A stretch of 34,904 nt of DNA, taken from assembly GCA_947624795.1 (NCBI GenBank), contig CANQLY010000006.1, positions 1 to 34,904 on the forward strand. Reading direction: 5' to 3'. The position numbers and the translations under genes were made by a program. Under the pieces are notes generated by a model. The model did not search any database, was not told the DNA's origin, and saw nothing but the letters and a program-made list of their open reading frames with translations. Below, in pieces: positions 16,290-27,212 of this stretch (its first letter is position 1; each line of letters opens with the position of its first letter). The stretch comes from an uncultured Marinospirillum sp. (GTDB taxonomy: Bacteria > Pseudomonadota > Gammaproteobacteria > Pseudomonadales > Halomonadaceae).

Positions 16290-17344
16290 TTTTGAAACAC
16301 CCCACGTTTCCAACACAAGACCAAGCCAAGTAATAAAAAGACCGCATGAACCAACCACATGCCCGGCCAAATGGGCCATTGACCTTTATTAATGACACTT
16401 TGCAAAGACATCAAAGCCCCTAAAAAAATTAATTCCAATAACAACACCGGCAAAATAGCCATAAAGCGGCCTTGGCGAGGGTTCACCTTGGTTAAAGGCA
16501 GGGCAATAAACACCATAACTATCACCAAAGCAGGCAAACCTAAGCGCCATTGCAACTCGACTTGGGCAATTAAACGGGGGTCTGCCAACAGTTTGTTTAA
16601 AGGCAGCATAGCCACCTGCTCTTTCACACTAGGCGGCGTGTAAACACCTACACGCAAAGCATAACGCTCAAATTCTAAAAAATTACTGGTTAAATCTTCA
16701 GCGGGCAATTCATAGCGCCAGCCTTCTTCTAAAATCAAAAAACGGCTGCGTGATGTATCATTGACCTGCTGATAGGCTTGTTTGGCTAAGGCCAAGCTGG
16801 TTTTATTATTATCTGCCTGAGCAATAAACACGCGCCCTAGCAAGGTTTTATCATCGCTTAATTGGCTAACAAACACGGTTTGTTTATTAAGTTTGGTAAA
16901 CTGCCCAGGCGCTATGGATTCAAAACCGGTTTTTTCTTGCTGCTCTTGTAATAGCAGTTCACTAGCAAACTTAGCCTTAGGTGTAAGGTAAAGGCTGCTA
17001 AAAGCCGTTAAACTAGCCACCAGAACCGCTAAAAAAAACACCAACTTCATTAATTGCCTTTGGCTGACACCACTAGATTGCATCACCGACATTTCGCTAT
17101 CCATGTATAACCGGCCAAACGTCAGCATTAACGCCAATATAAAACTTAATGGAATAATCAGTTGCAGTGCATAAGGTGTATAAAAAAGAGTAAGGTAGCC
17201 TAGGATATCTAAGGAAATGCGACCCGAGGCCACCCGATCTAAAAACCGTGCAAAACGGCTACCCACGATCACCAAGAGTAAAACACTGCCGACTGCAAGG
17301 GTTGAAATAATAATTTCACGCGCAATGTATCGATAAAGAATCAA
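16286..17344 (-). CDS. lptF: LPS export ABC transporter permease LptF
   Basis: MILYRYIAREIIISTLAVGSVLLLVIVGSRFARFL...; adjacent to lptG and divergent from pepA, as is common. Confidence 0.93.
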   Translation of the reverse strand: MILYRYIAREIIISTLAVGSVLLLVIVGSRFARFLDRVASGRISLDILGYLTLFYTPYALQLIIPLSFILALMLTFGRLYMDSEMSVMQSSGVSQRQLMKLVFFLAVLVASLTAFSSLYLTPKAKFASELLLQEQQEKTGFESIAPGQFTKLNKQTVFVSQLSDDKTLLGRVFIAQADNNKTSLALAKQAYQQVNDTSRSRFLILEEGWRYELPAEDLTSNFLEFERYALRVGVYTPPSVKEQVAMLPLNKLLADPRLIAQVELQWRLGLPALVIVMVFIALPLTKVNPRQGRFMAILPVLLLELIFLGALMSLQSVINKGQWPIWPGMWLVHAVFLLLGLVLCWKRGVFQK

Positions 17345-17480
17345 ACTTAACTCCTAAAAACTTACGATGCTTTTCTTAAGTAAAGCCATTATCCTACAGG
17401 TGCAACAAGGTTGTCTTGCCAACAAATTAAAATCACACGTTAAAACAACAGCCTATTTAAAGACTTTTTATGGAGCAGCT

Positions 17481-18980
17481 ATGAACTTCAAACTGGTTAC
17501 CCAATCCCCAGCCCTTACAGAAACAGCCTGCGTGGTACTTCCTGTACTGGAGGATGGTAGCCTTACGCCAGCAGGCGAAGGTGTTGATAAAGCAACGGAA
17601 TCGTTAGTGCGTCAAATCATTGAGCGGGGCGATTTTAAGCCCAAGCTAGGTAAAACGTTTTTGATTCCTTTTGCGCCCGGCGCACAAGCCCAGCGCATTC
17701 TTTTAGTCGGCATGGGCGAACAAAGCAAGCTTAACGAAGGAAAATTTCGTAAAGCCTGCCAAGCAGCTTACGATTACCTAGCCCAGCTTAGTCTACACGA
17801 TGCGCTGCTAGTCTTAGCCGACACCCCCTTAAAAGGCCGTGATTCCAGCTGGAAATTGCGTTTAATGGCTGAAATTGCAGAAACTAGCTTTTACCGCTTC
17901 ACTGAATTTAAATCTAAACCGGCAGTAGAAGACTTCCCAGCAGAGCTAGCCTTTTATTGGCCAGACAACCAGCAAAGCACCGAAGGCGAAAAAGCCCTAC
18001 AAGTAGGCCAAGCCATTGGTCAGGGTAAAAACCTTGCACGTACTTTAGGCAACCGCCCCGGTAATGTTTGCACGCCCATTCACTTAGCAGAAACAGCCCA
18101 AGAGCTAGCAGCCAAAGATTCAACCTTTACCACCACAATTTTAGACGAAAAGCAAATGGCCGAGCTAGGTATGAACAGCCTGCTTTCGGTTGGTAAAGGT
18201 AGCGAGCAGCCACCCCGCCTTATTGTTGTTGAATACAAGGGCAGTAAAGACCCAGAAGCTGCACCCCACCTACTGTTAGGCAAAGGCATTACCTTTGATA
18301 CCGGCGGCATTAGCCTAAAGCCGGGCGAAGGCATGGATGAAATGAAGTTTGATATGTGCGGTGCTGCTAGCGTACTGGGTGTGTTAGACGTGGTTCGCCA
18401 GCTTAAGCCAAAGCTTAATCTTGTGTTTATGATTGCCGCTGCCGAAAACATGCCTTCAGGTAAAGCCAGCAAGCCGGGTGATATTTACACGACTATGTCG
18501 GGCAAAACTGTTGAAGTGCTAAATACCGATGCTGAAGGCCGCTTAGTGCTGTGCGATGCGCTTACTTATGCTGAACGCTTTAATCCAGCTAGCGTTGTCG
18601 ATATAGCCACCCTAACCGGCGCTTGCATTATCGCCCTAGGTCATAACATTAGTGCGCTATTAAGTAACAACGATGAACTAGCCGCCGCACTACTCAAAGC
18701 TGGAACCGATGCCAATGATACGGCTTGGCAGTTACCTTTGGCTGAAGAGTTTCACGAACAGCTCGATTCTAACTTTGCTGATATGCAAAACATTGGTGGC
18801 CGTCCTGCTGGCACTATTACTGCAGCCGCCTTTTTATCTCGCTTTGCAGAAAGCTACCCTTGGGCGCACCTAGATATAGCCGGTACGGCTTGGCATTCGG
18901 GTAAACAAAAAGGCGCAACAGGTCGCCCTGTTGGTTTGCTAGTCAATTACCTACTTGATTTAGAAGCCACTGGCGAATGA
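17481..18980 (+). CDS. pepA: Leucyl aminopeptidase
   Basis: M17 signature NTDAEGRLVLCDALTYAE; VGKGITFDTGGISLKPGEGMDEMKFDMCGAASVLG. Start taken at MNFKLVTQSPAL; the track ORF starts earlier at 17367. Confidence 0.95.
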   Translation: MNFKLVTQSPALTETACVVLPVLEDGSLTPAGEGVDKATESLVRQIIERGDFKPKLGKTFLIPFAPGAQAQRILLVGMGEQSKLNEGKFRKACQAAYDYLAQLSLHDALLVLADTPLKGRDSSWKLRLMAEIAETSFYRFTEFKSKPAVEDFPAELAFYWPDNQQSTEGEKALQVGQAIGQGKNLARTLGNRPGNVCTPIHLAETAQELAAKDSTFTTTILDEKQMAELGMNSLLSVGKGSEQPPRLIVVEYKGSKDPEAAPHLLLGKGITFDTGGISLKPGEGMDEMKFDMCGAASVLGVLDVVRQLKPKLNLVFMIAAAENMPSGKASKPGDIYTTMSGKTVEVLNTDAEGRLVLCDALTYAERFNPASVVDIATLTGACIIALGHNISALLSNNDELAAALLKAGTDANDTAWQLPLAEEFHEQLDSNFADMQNIGGRPAGTITAAAFLSRFAESYPWAHLDIAGTAWHSGKQKGATGRPVGLLVNYLLDLEATGE

Positions 18981-19405
18981 CCCGTGTTGACTTTTATCTG
19001 CTAGCCGAGGGCGCTGCTAGCAACCGAATGGCCTTTGCTTGTAAATTAGCAGAAACCATTTGGCGGCGTGGCCACAAGCTTTACATTCATGTGGCTAATG
19101 AGCAGCAAGCACTTGCGTTAGATGAAAAGTTATGGAACTTTAAACCTGAGGCCTTTGTGCCTCACGGTTTATTAAACGCCCACCCACCGTCACCCGTTGA
19201 AATTGGCTGGCAAGATGACCCCGGCAATCACCACGATGTATTGCTTAATCTTGACTTGAAAGTACCCACGCACTTTTCTCGCTTTCAACGGGTAGCAGAA
19301 ATCATTGACGGTGATGAAGCAGTAAAAACACCTAAAAGGGCTGACTGGAAATTCTACAAAGAAAGAGGCTACCCAGTAACAGCGCACGACCTGCGTTCTC
19401 GGTAG
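18977..19405 (+). CDS. holC: DNA polymerase III chi subunit
   Basis: MTRVDFYLLAEGAASNRMAFACKLAETIWRRGHKLYIHV; position between pepA and valS. Confidence 0.92.
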   Translation: MTRVDFYLLAEGAASNRMAFACKLAETIWRRGHKLYIHVANEQQALALDEKLWNFKPEAFVPHGLLNAHPPSPVEIGWQDDPGNHHDVLLNLDLKVPTHFSRFQRVAEIIDGDEAVKTPKRADWKFYKERGYPVTAHDLRSR

Positions 19406-19508
19406 AATCTTGCTTTAAGCAGCGTTAGCCCTGCATGGGTTTTAGTAAAAAGTTATAATCTGCGCCATCAATTCTTATTCAGCTTTACCAGCAATCTACG
19501 GAACCCTC

Positions 19509-22364
19509 ATGACCACTAAACCTGAAGCCTCTCTTGATAAAACCTATCAGCCCGCCGACATTGAACAGCGCTGGGCTAAAGAATGGGAACAACTCGGTTA
19601 CTTTCGTCCATCAGGTCAGGGCGAAGCCTTTAGCATTATGATTCCACCGCCTAACGTCACCGGCAGCCTGCACATGGGTCATGCGTTTCAAGACTCCATT
19701 ATGGATGCCCTCACCCGCTGGCAGCGTATGCAGCAAAAAAACACCCTCTGGCAAGTGGGTACCGACCACGCAGGTATCGCCACACAAATGTTGGTTGAAC
19801 GTAAAGTTGCCGCCGAAGAAGGTAAAACACGCCATGACCTAGGCCGTGAGAAATTCCTAGAAAAAGTTTGGGAATGGAAGGAAGAATCGGGCGGTAACAT
19901 TACCAACCAGCTACGCCGCCTGGGTGCTTCAGTCGACTGGGAGCGGGAACGCTTCACCATGGACGATGGCTTTTATAAAGCCGTTCAAGAGGTTTTTATT
20001 CGTTTATACGATGAAGGCTTAATTTACCGTGGCAAACGCCTAGTCAACTGGGACCCAACCCTGCACACCGCCATTTCTGATTTAGAAGTCGAAAACAAAG
20101 AACAACAGGGTAACTTTTGGCATTTCCGCTACCCACTAGCCGACGGCGTAACTACAGCAGAAGGCAAAGATTACCTAGTGGTTGCTACCACTCGACCAGA
20201 AACCTTGTTAGGCGATACCTGTGTTGCGGTTAACCCTAAAGATGAACGCTACGCTTCAGTGATTGGCAAAGACATTATTTTACCGCTGGTCGGTCGTCGT
20301 ATTCCGATTGTGGCCGATGACCATGCTGAAATGGATAAGGGTTCAGGTTGCGTAAAAATCACCCCAGCGCATGACTTTAATGACTATCAGGTCGGTAAGC
20401 GCCATAACCAGCCATTAATTAATGTGCTAACCCAAGATGCCGCAATTCGTGAAGAAGCTGAAGTTTATAATATGGATGGCAGCGCCAATACTGAGGTGGA
20501 TGCCAGCCTACCCGAAGCTTTTCATGGCCTAGACCGTTTTGTTGCCCGTAAAAGTCTCGTTGCAGCTATGGACGAACTAGGCCTGCTTGAAAAAGTAGAA
20601 CAAGTAAACAACACCCTTCCCTACGGCGACCGTTCCGGTGTCGTGATTGAGCCACTGTTAACCGACCAGTGGTTTGTAAAAATTGCACCCTTAGCCGAGC
20701 CGGCCATTAAAGCCGTAGAAAATGGCGATATTCAATTTGTACCCAAGCAGTATGAAAATATGTACTTCGCTTGGATGCGTGATATTCAAGACTGGTGTAT
20801 TTCTCGCCAACTTTGGTGGGGTCACCGTGTTCCAGCTTGGTACGATGCAGAAGGCAATATTTATGTGGCAGCCTCTGAAGAAGAAGCACGCACCAAGTAC
20901 AGCTTAGACGCATCACTTAAACTCGAACAGGATACCGACGTTTTAGACACCTGGTTCAGTTCAGGCTTATGGACGTTTGGCACCCAAGGTTGGCCGGAAC
21001 AAACGCCTGATTTAGAAACCTTTCACCCCAGCAGCGTACTAGTCACCGGCTTTGATATTATTTTCTTCTGGGTAGCACGCATGATAATGCTAACCCTAAA
21101 ATTCACTGACCAAGTGCCGTTTAAAACCGTTTATGTTACCGGCTTAATTCGTGATGATAGCGGTCAAAAAATGTCTAAATCTAAGGGCAACGTGCTTGAT
21201 CCTTTAGATATGATTGATGGTATCGACCTGCCTGCGCTGTTAGAAAAACGCACCAGCGGTTTAATGCAGCCCCAGTTAGCCGAAAAAATTGCCAAGCAAA
21301 CTAAAAAAGCCTTCCCCGATGGCATTAGCGCCCATGGTACCGATGCGCTGCGCTTCACCCTACTAGCCATGGCAAGCACTGGCCGTGATATTAACTGGGA
21401 TATGAAACGCCTAGAAGGCTACCGTAATTTCTGTAATAAAATTTGGAATGCAGCACGCTACGTACTTAGCAATACTGAAAATGAAGACTGTGGTTTAGAT
21501 GAAACAGCAGAAATTGAACTAACCCTAGCCGACCGCTGGATTATTTCACGCTTACAAGAAACCGAAAGCACCGTAACCCGCCATTTAGAAAACTACCGTT
21601 TTGACTTGGCTGCCAATGCCTTTTATGAATTTGTATGGCATGACTACTGCGACTGGTACTTAGAACTTTCTAAGCCCGTACTTTGGGATGAAGCCTCGCC
21701 TGCTGCACGTTTACGTGGCACACGCCGCACCTTGGTTAGCGTATTAGAAACTCTGTTGCGCCTTGGTCATCCTATGATGCCTTTTATTACCGAAGAAATT
21801 TGGCAGCGGGTTAAACCTTTAGCGGGCGTTGAAGGTGATTCACTGATGCTAGCAACCTGGCCAGTGGCGAATGAAGCAAAAATTGATGCCGCTGCGGTTA
21901 GCGATATTGAATGGGTGAAAGGCGTGATTTTGGCGGTGCGTGAACTGCGTGCAACCAACAACATTTCACCAGCGGTTGCTTTGCCTATTTTAATTAACAA
22001 CGCAGGCGAAGAAGACCAACGTCGTTTGGCCGATAACCGTATCTTCTTACAGAAACTTGCCAAGCTAGAAAGTGTTGAACTAGCCAGCGAACTACCCATG
22101 AGTGCCATGCACCTAGTCGGCAAAATGGAAGTGCATTTACCTTTAGCGGGCTTTATTGATAAAGATGCTGAAATTGCTCGTTTAGATAAAGAAATTGCTA
22201 AGTTACAGCAAGAGATTGAACGCACCGAAAAGAAACTCAGCAATGAAGCCTTTGTTAGCAAAGCACCAGCAGAAGTGGTTGCTAAAGAACAGGCGAAGAT
22301 AGACCAAGCCAAAGCAACGGCTAGCAAGCTAAAGGAACAGCAACAACAGCTTAAAAGCTTGTAG
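19509..22364 (+). CDS. valS: Valine--tRNA ligase
   Basis: [15 protein letters not shown] (HIGH) and KMSKSKGN (KMSKS); C-terminal coiled coil. Confidence 0.98.
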   Translation: MTTKPEASLDKTYQPADIEQRWAKEWEQLGYFRPSGQGEAFSIMIPPPNVTGSLHMGHAFQDSIMDALTRWQRMQQKNTLWQVGTDHAGIATQMLVERKVAAEEGKTRHDLGREKFLEKVWEWKEESGGNITNQLRRLGASVDWERERFTMDDGFYKAVQEVFIRLYDEGLIYRGKRLVNWDPTLHTAISDLEVENKEQQGNFWHFRYPLADGVTTAEGKDYLVVATTRPETLLGDTCVAVNPKDERYASVIGKDIILPLVGRRIPIVADDHAEMDKGSGCVKITPAHDFNDYQVGKRHNQPLINVLTQDAAIREEAEVYNMDGSANTEVDASLPEAFHGLDRFVARKSLVAAMDELGLLEKVEQVNNTLPYGDRSGVVIEPLLTDQWFVKIAPLAEPAIKAVENGDIQFVPKQYENMYFAWMRDIQDWCISRQLWWGHRVPAWYDAEGNIYVAASEEEARTKYSLDASLKLEQDTDVLDTWFSSGLWTFGTQGWPEQTPDLETFHPSSVLVTGFDIIFFWVARMIMLTLKFTDQVPFKTVYVTGLIRDDSGQKMSKSKGNVLDPLDMIDGIDLPALLEKRTSGLMQPQLAEKIAKQTKKAFPDGISAHGTDALRFTLLAMASTGRDINWDMKRLEGYRNFCNKIWNAARYVLSNTENEDCGLDETAEIELTLADRWIISRLQETESTVTRHLENYRFDLAANAFYEFVWHDYCDWYLELSKPVLWDEASPAARLRGTRRTLVSVLETLLRLGHPMMPFITEEIWQRVKPLAGVEGDSLMLATWPVANEAKIDAAAVSDIEWVKGVILAVRELRATNNISPAVALPILINNAGEEDQRRLADNRIFLQKLAKLESVELASELPMSAMHLVGKMEVHLPLAGFIDKDAEIARLDKEIAKLQQEIERTEKKLSNEAFVSKAPAEVVAKEQAKIDQAKATASKLKEQQQQLKSL

Positions 22365-22384
22365 TCAATAAAAGCAGCGTAATA

Positions 22385-22417
22385 ACCCACGGCGACTCTA
22401 AAAAGGTGGCCGTGGGT
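22385..22417. repeat. Inverted repeat ACCCACGGC...GCCGTGGGT downstream of valS
   Basis: 9-bp perfect stem, 15-nt loop, no clear T-tract. Confidence 0.6.
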
Positions 22418-22509
22418 AGAAATGCTAGAGTGCTGAATAGAATTCTTAATTATTTTCAGCTTTAGCCGATAGGTTAGGTAGTCAATTATTAGCAGGGTGC
22501 ATATATAAG

Positions 22510-23019
22510 ATGCCTTTAACTTTTTCTTCTGACTCACTTCGTTTAGCTAGTTCTAATCAAGCTAACACCAGTAAAACCAATCAAACACAGGCTGGCACTA
22601 ACGCCTCTGCTACTAATGATTCTTTAACCAAGTCACGAGTAGCACCCGAAGACAGCGATGCCAAAAAAAATAAAAGCATTTACCTTCACTTATCTGAAGA
22701 TTCCAAAAACAAATCGCGCCTTGAAAAAAAGAAAGAAGCGATTGATAAAAGTGATTTACCCACCAAAATCAAAGACCATTTAAAAAGAATTCATGAGCTA
22801 AAAGAAGAGCTGCGTAAGCTGGAACAAGCGCTTAAAAAAGTGATGGCTAATAACAATATTTCAGAAGAACAAAAAGATTTACAGGCAGCACAAATCCAAA
22901 CCCAAATTAATGCTTTAAATAGTGCTCTTTTATCTACGATGAATAGCTTAATTGAAGATTTAAAAGAAGAGCCGTTAACAGCGGAACAAGCGTCTAGCTT
23001 TGCCGAACTGCTGCTTTAG
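22510..23019 (+). CDS. Hypothetical protein, charged coiled-coil C-terminal half
   Basis: 169-aa ORF; Ser/Thr/Asn-rich N-terminus then KDHLKRIHELKEELRKLEQALKKVMANNN; no family recognised. Confidence 0.6.
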   Translation: MPLTFSSDSLRLASSNQANTSKTNQTQAGTNASATNDSLTKSRVAPEDSDAKKNKSIYLHLSEDSKNKSRLEKKKEAIDKSDLPTKIKDHLKRIHELKEELRKLEQALKKVMANNNISEEQKDLQAAQIQTQINALNSALLSTMNSLIEDLKEEPLTAEQASSFAELLL

Positions 23020-23071
23020 CTAAGTATCTAGCTGGTCTTAAACAAAACAACTTATTAATACTAACTTGATC

Positions 23072-23100
23072 CCCACAACACCTTAAAAGGTAGTTGTGGG
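23072..23100. repeat. Inverted repeat CCCACAAC-ACCTTAAAAGGT-A-GTTGTGGG
   Basis: 8-bp outer stem with inner ACCTT/AAGGT pairing; no T-tract. Confidence 0.6.
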
Positions 23101-23141
23101 TTACTCACTTTAATAAAGCCCCATCACCACAGATGACAAGG

Positions 23142-23594
23142 TTAAAACCAGCCCTTTTTTCCTACCACATAGGTTTGCTCAAACTCTTCATCGGATTTAA
23201 GCAAGTAAATAATAAACTCTATAAACGCTACTATACTTATAATTAAAGTGGGAAAACCAAGCAGTATAAGGCCTAAAAAAAATACTAGTAGCATAATTAT
23301 GCCTTGTTTTTTGTAACCTAAATAAAACTTATGAATACCTAAGCCACCAAGAAAGAAAGCAAGGAGAGCAGCAACTAAACGTTTAGATATGCCTGAATTG
23401 TTATTTGCTACAGGAGTATCAAGAAAAATTGCCTCTGCTATTTCTTCTTTAGCAGAAAAGTCAACTAAATCACCTGCTTTGGGTAAATTCGTTCCTTTCC
23501 ATTCATTTATTTTGTAGCTATATCGGTTACCATCATCTCCAGATATGACTCCAGTACGGCTTTCTGCATTAAACTCAAGAATTTTACCTTTCAT
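23142..23594 (-). CDS. TM2-domain membrane protein with N-terminal cold-shock-like/OB-fold segment
   Basis: LVAALLAFFLGGLGIHKFYLGYKKQGIIMLL is TM2; N-terminal MKGKILEFNAESRTGVISGDDGNRYSY resembles a CSD/OB fold. Confidence 0.8.
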   Translation of the reverse strand: MKGKILEFNAESRTGVISGDDGNRYSYKINEWKGTNLPKAGDLVDFSAKEEIAEAIFLDTPVANNNSGISKRLVAALLAFFLGGLGIHKFYLGYKKQGIIMLLVFFLGLILLGFPTLIISIVAFIEFIIYLLKSDEEFEQTYVVGKKGWF

Positions 23595-23722
23595 TTTTTT
23601 TCCTTTTAAAAAAAGTATTCAAGTTTAACTTTTAGCATACAAGGCTTTTGTCCAGAAAAAAACCTTATTAGACCATGCTTATCTATTAAAATAGTAAGTT
23701 TAAAAATCAAGTAATTTAACTT

Positions 23723-25813
<2,091 letters not shown>

Positions 25814-25827
25814 TTACTAACTTAGGC

Positions 25828-27144
25828 TTAGGTTCGTCCTGCTTTTTTAGCATTCACCCGTGTTTGGTATTCAAAATCTTTAATCGTTTGGCGGTAGTGC
25901 TCAATGGTTTGCTGCGTTAAATTACTGCGTTGTTCATCTTGCAGTTCAGCACTCCAGCTTTGCTCCATTACTTTGGCCGTGGCTAGCATCCGTTCAAAAA
26001 CAGCCATGGGTAAGGGTGTATTAGGCAAGGGCATCACAAGCACCACACCGGCTGTGGTGAAATCTTCATCCATGTCTGGACTAAAGCAACCGGGTGAAAA
26101 CATATTAACTAAAGAAAAACCCAAATAAGGCTGACCATCTTTTTCTTCAACATAATGGTAAAAGCCAGTTTCACTTAGCTTCATGCCTATCATGTCCATA
26201 AATTTAGCTAGGTGATCTCCTACAAACGGCTGCTCCGCAGGCGCATTCACGTTAATGGTTAGGAAAACTTCAGAGCTACCCCAGGCATTTTTTTCTAAAT
26301 TAGCTAACAAAGCTGTACGCAAATCTCTTTCTCGCTCTTCTGAATCCATTTCAGCCATTTGATTTGACTGCTCTAATTGCTCTGCATGATCGGCATACAC
26401 TAAAGTTTCTTCTAGCTGCATTTCAAATGCTTCAACAGACTGAGTGCTATCTTCTGTTTCTGAATTTGAATCGTACTCCTCAGCTAAGCTTTCATGATTA
26501 TAATAATCCATCGCCGCTTGATCTGACTGTTCTGCTAAATACTGTGCTTCTAATGCATGATGCTCAAGCTCTTCTTTGGTTTCTTGTTCTTTGAGTGCCA
26601 AGGCTTGTGCTTTTAATTCTTGCACTTGCTGTTGTTCTGCTAGCAACCGCTTTCTTTCTTGCAGTTGTTGTAATTCCCTCTGTTTAAGCTCAATGGCAGA
26701 ACGTGAAGCCTCGGCAAAAGCCGGGTCGACAGAAAACATGCGGCGCATTTTAGCCCAAGCTAATTCTTCATCGGTTGTTTCTTCATCAGGATTGCTAAGC
26801 TCATTCACCTGCCTTGGTTCTAGCTTATTAGCAAAAGCCGCCTGCAAAGTTTCAACAGTCGGCTGCTTATTCCGTAACACAGGAATAGGATCATCATCAA
26901 AAACTTCAATTTCATCAAATAATGGATCAAGCCCCTGCTGAGAAGTTTTTCTTTTTCCCTGTTGAAAAAGACCCGGCAGCTCACGCTCTAATTCAGCTCT
27001 GCGTTCTGCTTCTTCAGGGTCTTCATAATCATCATAGTCTTCTTCATGGCTTTTATTAGCAGCCCATTTGCTATGCACAACATAAATTACTGCTGATATA
27101 AAAACCAAACCACTCAGCAGCATTAAGCCTTCTTGCCAACCCAT
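25828..27144 (-). CDS. zipA: Cell division protein ZipA homologue with extended central region
   Basis: N-terminal TM anchor, charged linker, C-terminal FtsZ-binding-like domain (EVFLTINVNAPAEQPFVGDHLAKFMDMIGMKL...); lies between smc and ligA. Confidence 0.85.
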   Translation of the reverse strand: MGWQEGLMLLSGLVFISAVIYVVHSKWAANKSHEEDYDDYEDPEEAERRAELERELPGLFQQGKRKTSQQGLDPLFDEIEVFDDDPIPVLRNKQPTVETLQAAFANKLEPRQVNELSNPDEETTDEELAWAKMRRMFSVDPAFAEASRSAIELKQRELQQLQERKRLLAEQQQVQELKAQALALKEQETKEELEHHALEAQYLAEQSDQAAMDYYNHESLAEEYDSNSETEDSTQSVEAFEMQLEETLVYADHAEQLEQSNQMAEMDSEERERDLRTALLANLEKNAWGSSEVFLTINVNAPAEQPFVGDHLAKFMDMIGMKLSETGFYHYVEEKDGQPYLGFSLVNMFSPGCFSPDMDEDFTTAGVVLVMPLPNTPLPMAVFERMLATAKVMEQSWSAELQDEQRSNLTQQTIEHYRQTIKDFEYQTRVNAKKAGRT

Positions 27145-27212
27145 ATAAACTTAGCCCTTGAACCATAAAGCTGCGAATCTTACCAATGCTAGCCACTGGT
27201 TACAGTAAAATA

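Noticed and set aside
15222-16379. Track ORF giving LptG a 30-aa N-terminal extension
   Set aside because: The internal Met at 16289 overlaps the lptF stop (ATGA) and matches the usual LptG N-terminus.
17367-17480. N-terminal extension of PepA
   Set aside because: Family-typical start is MNFKLVTQSP at 17481; the extension has no recognisable conservation.
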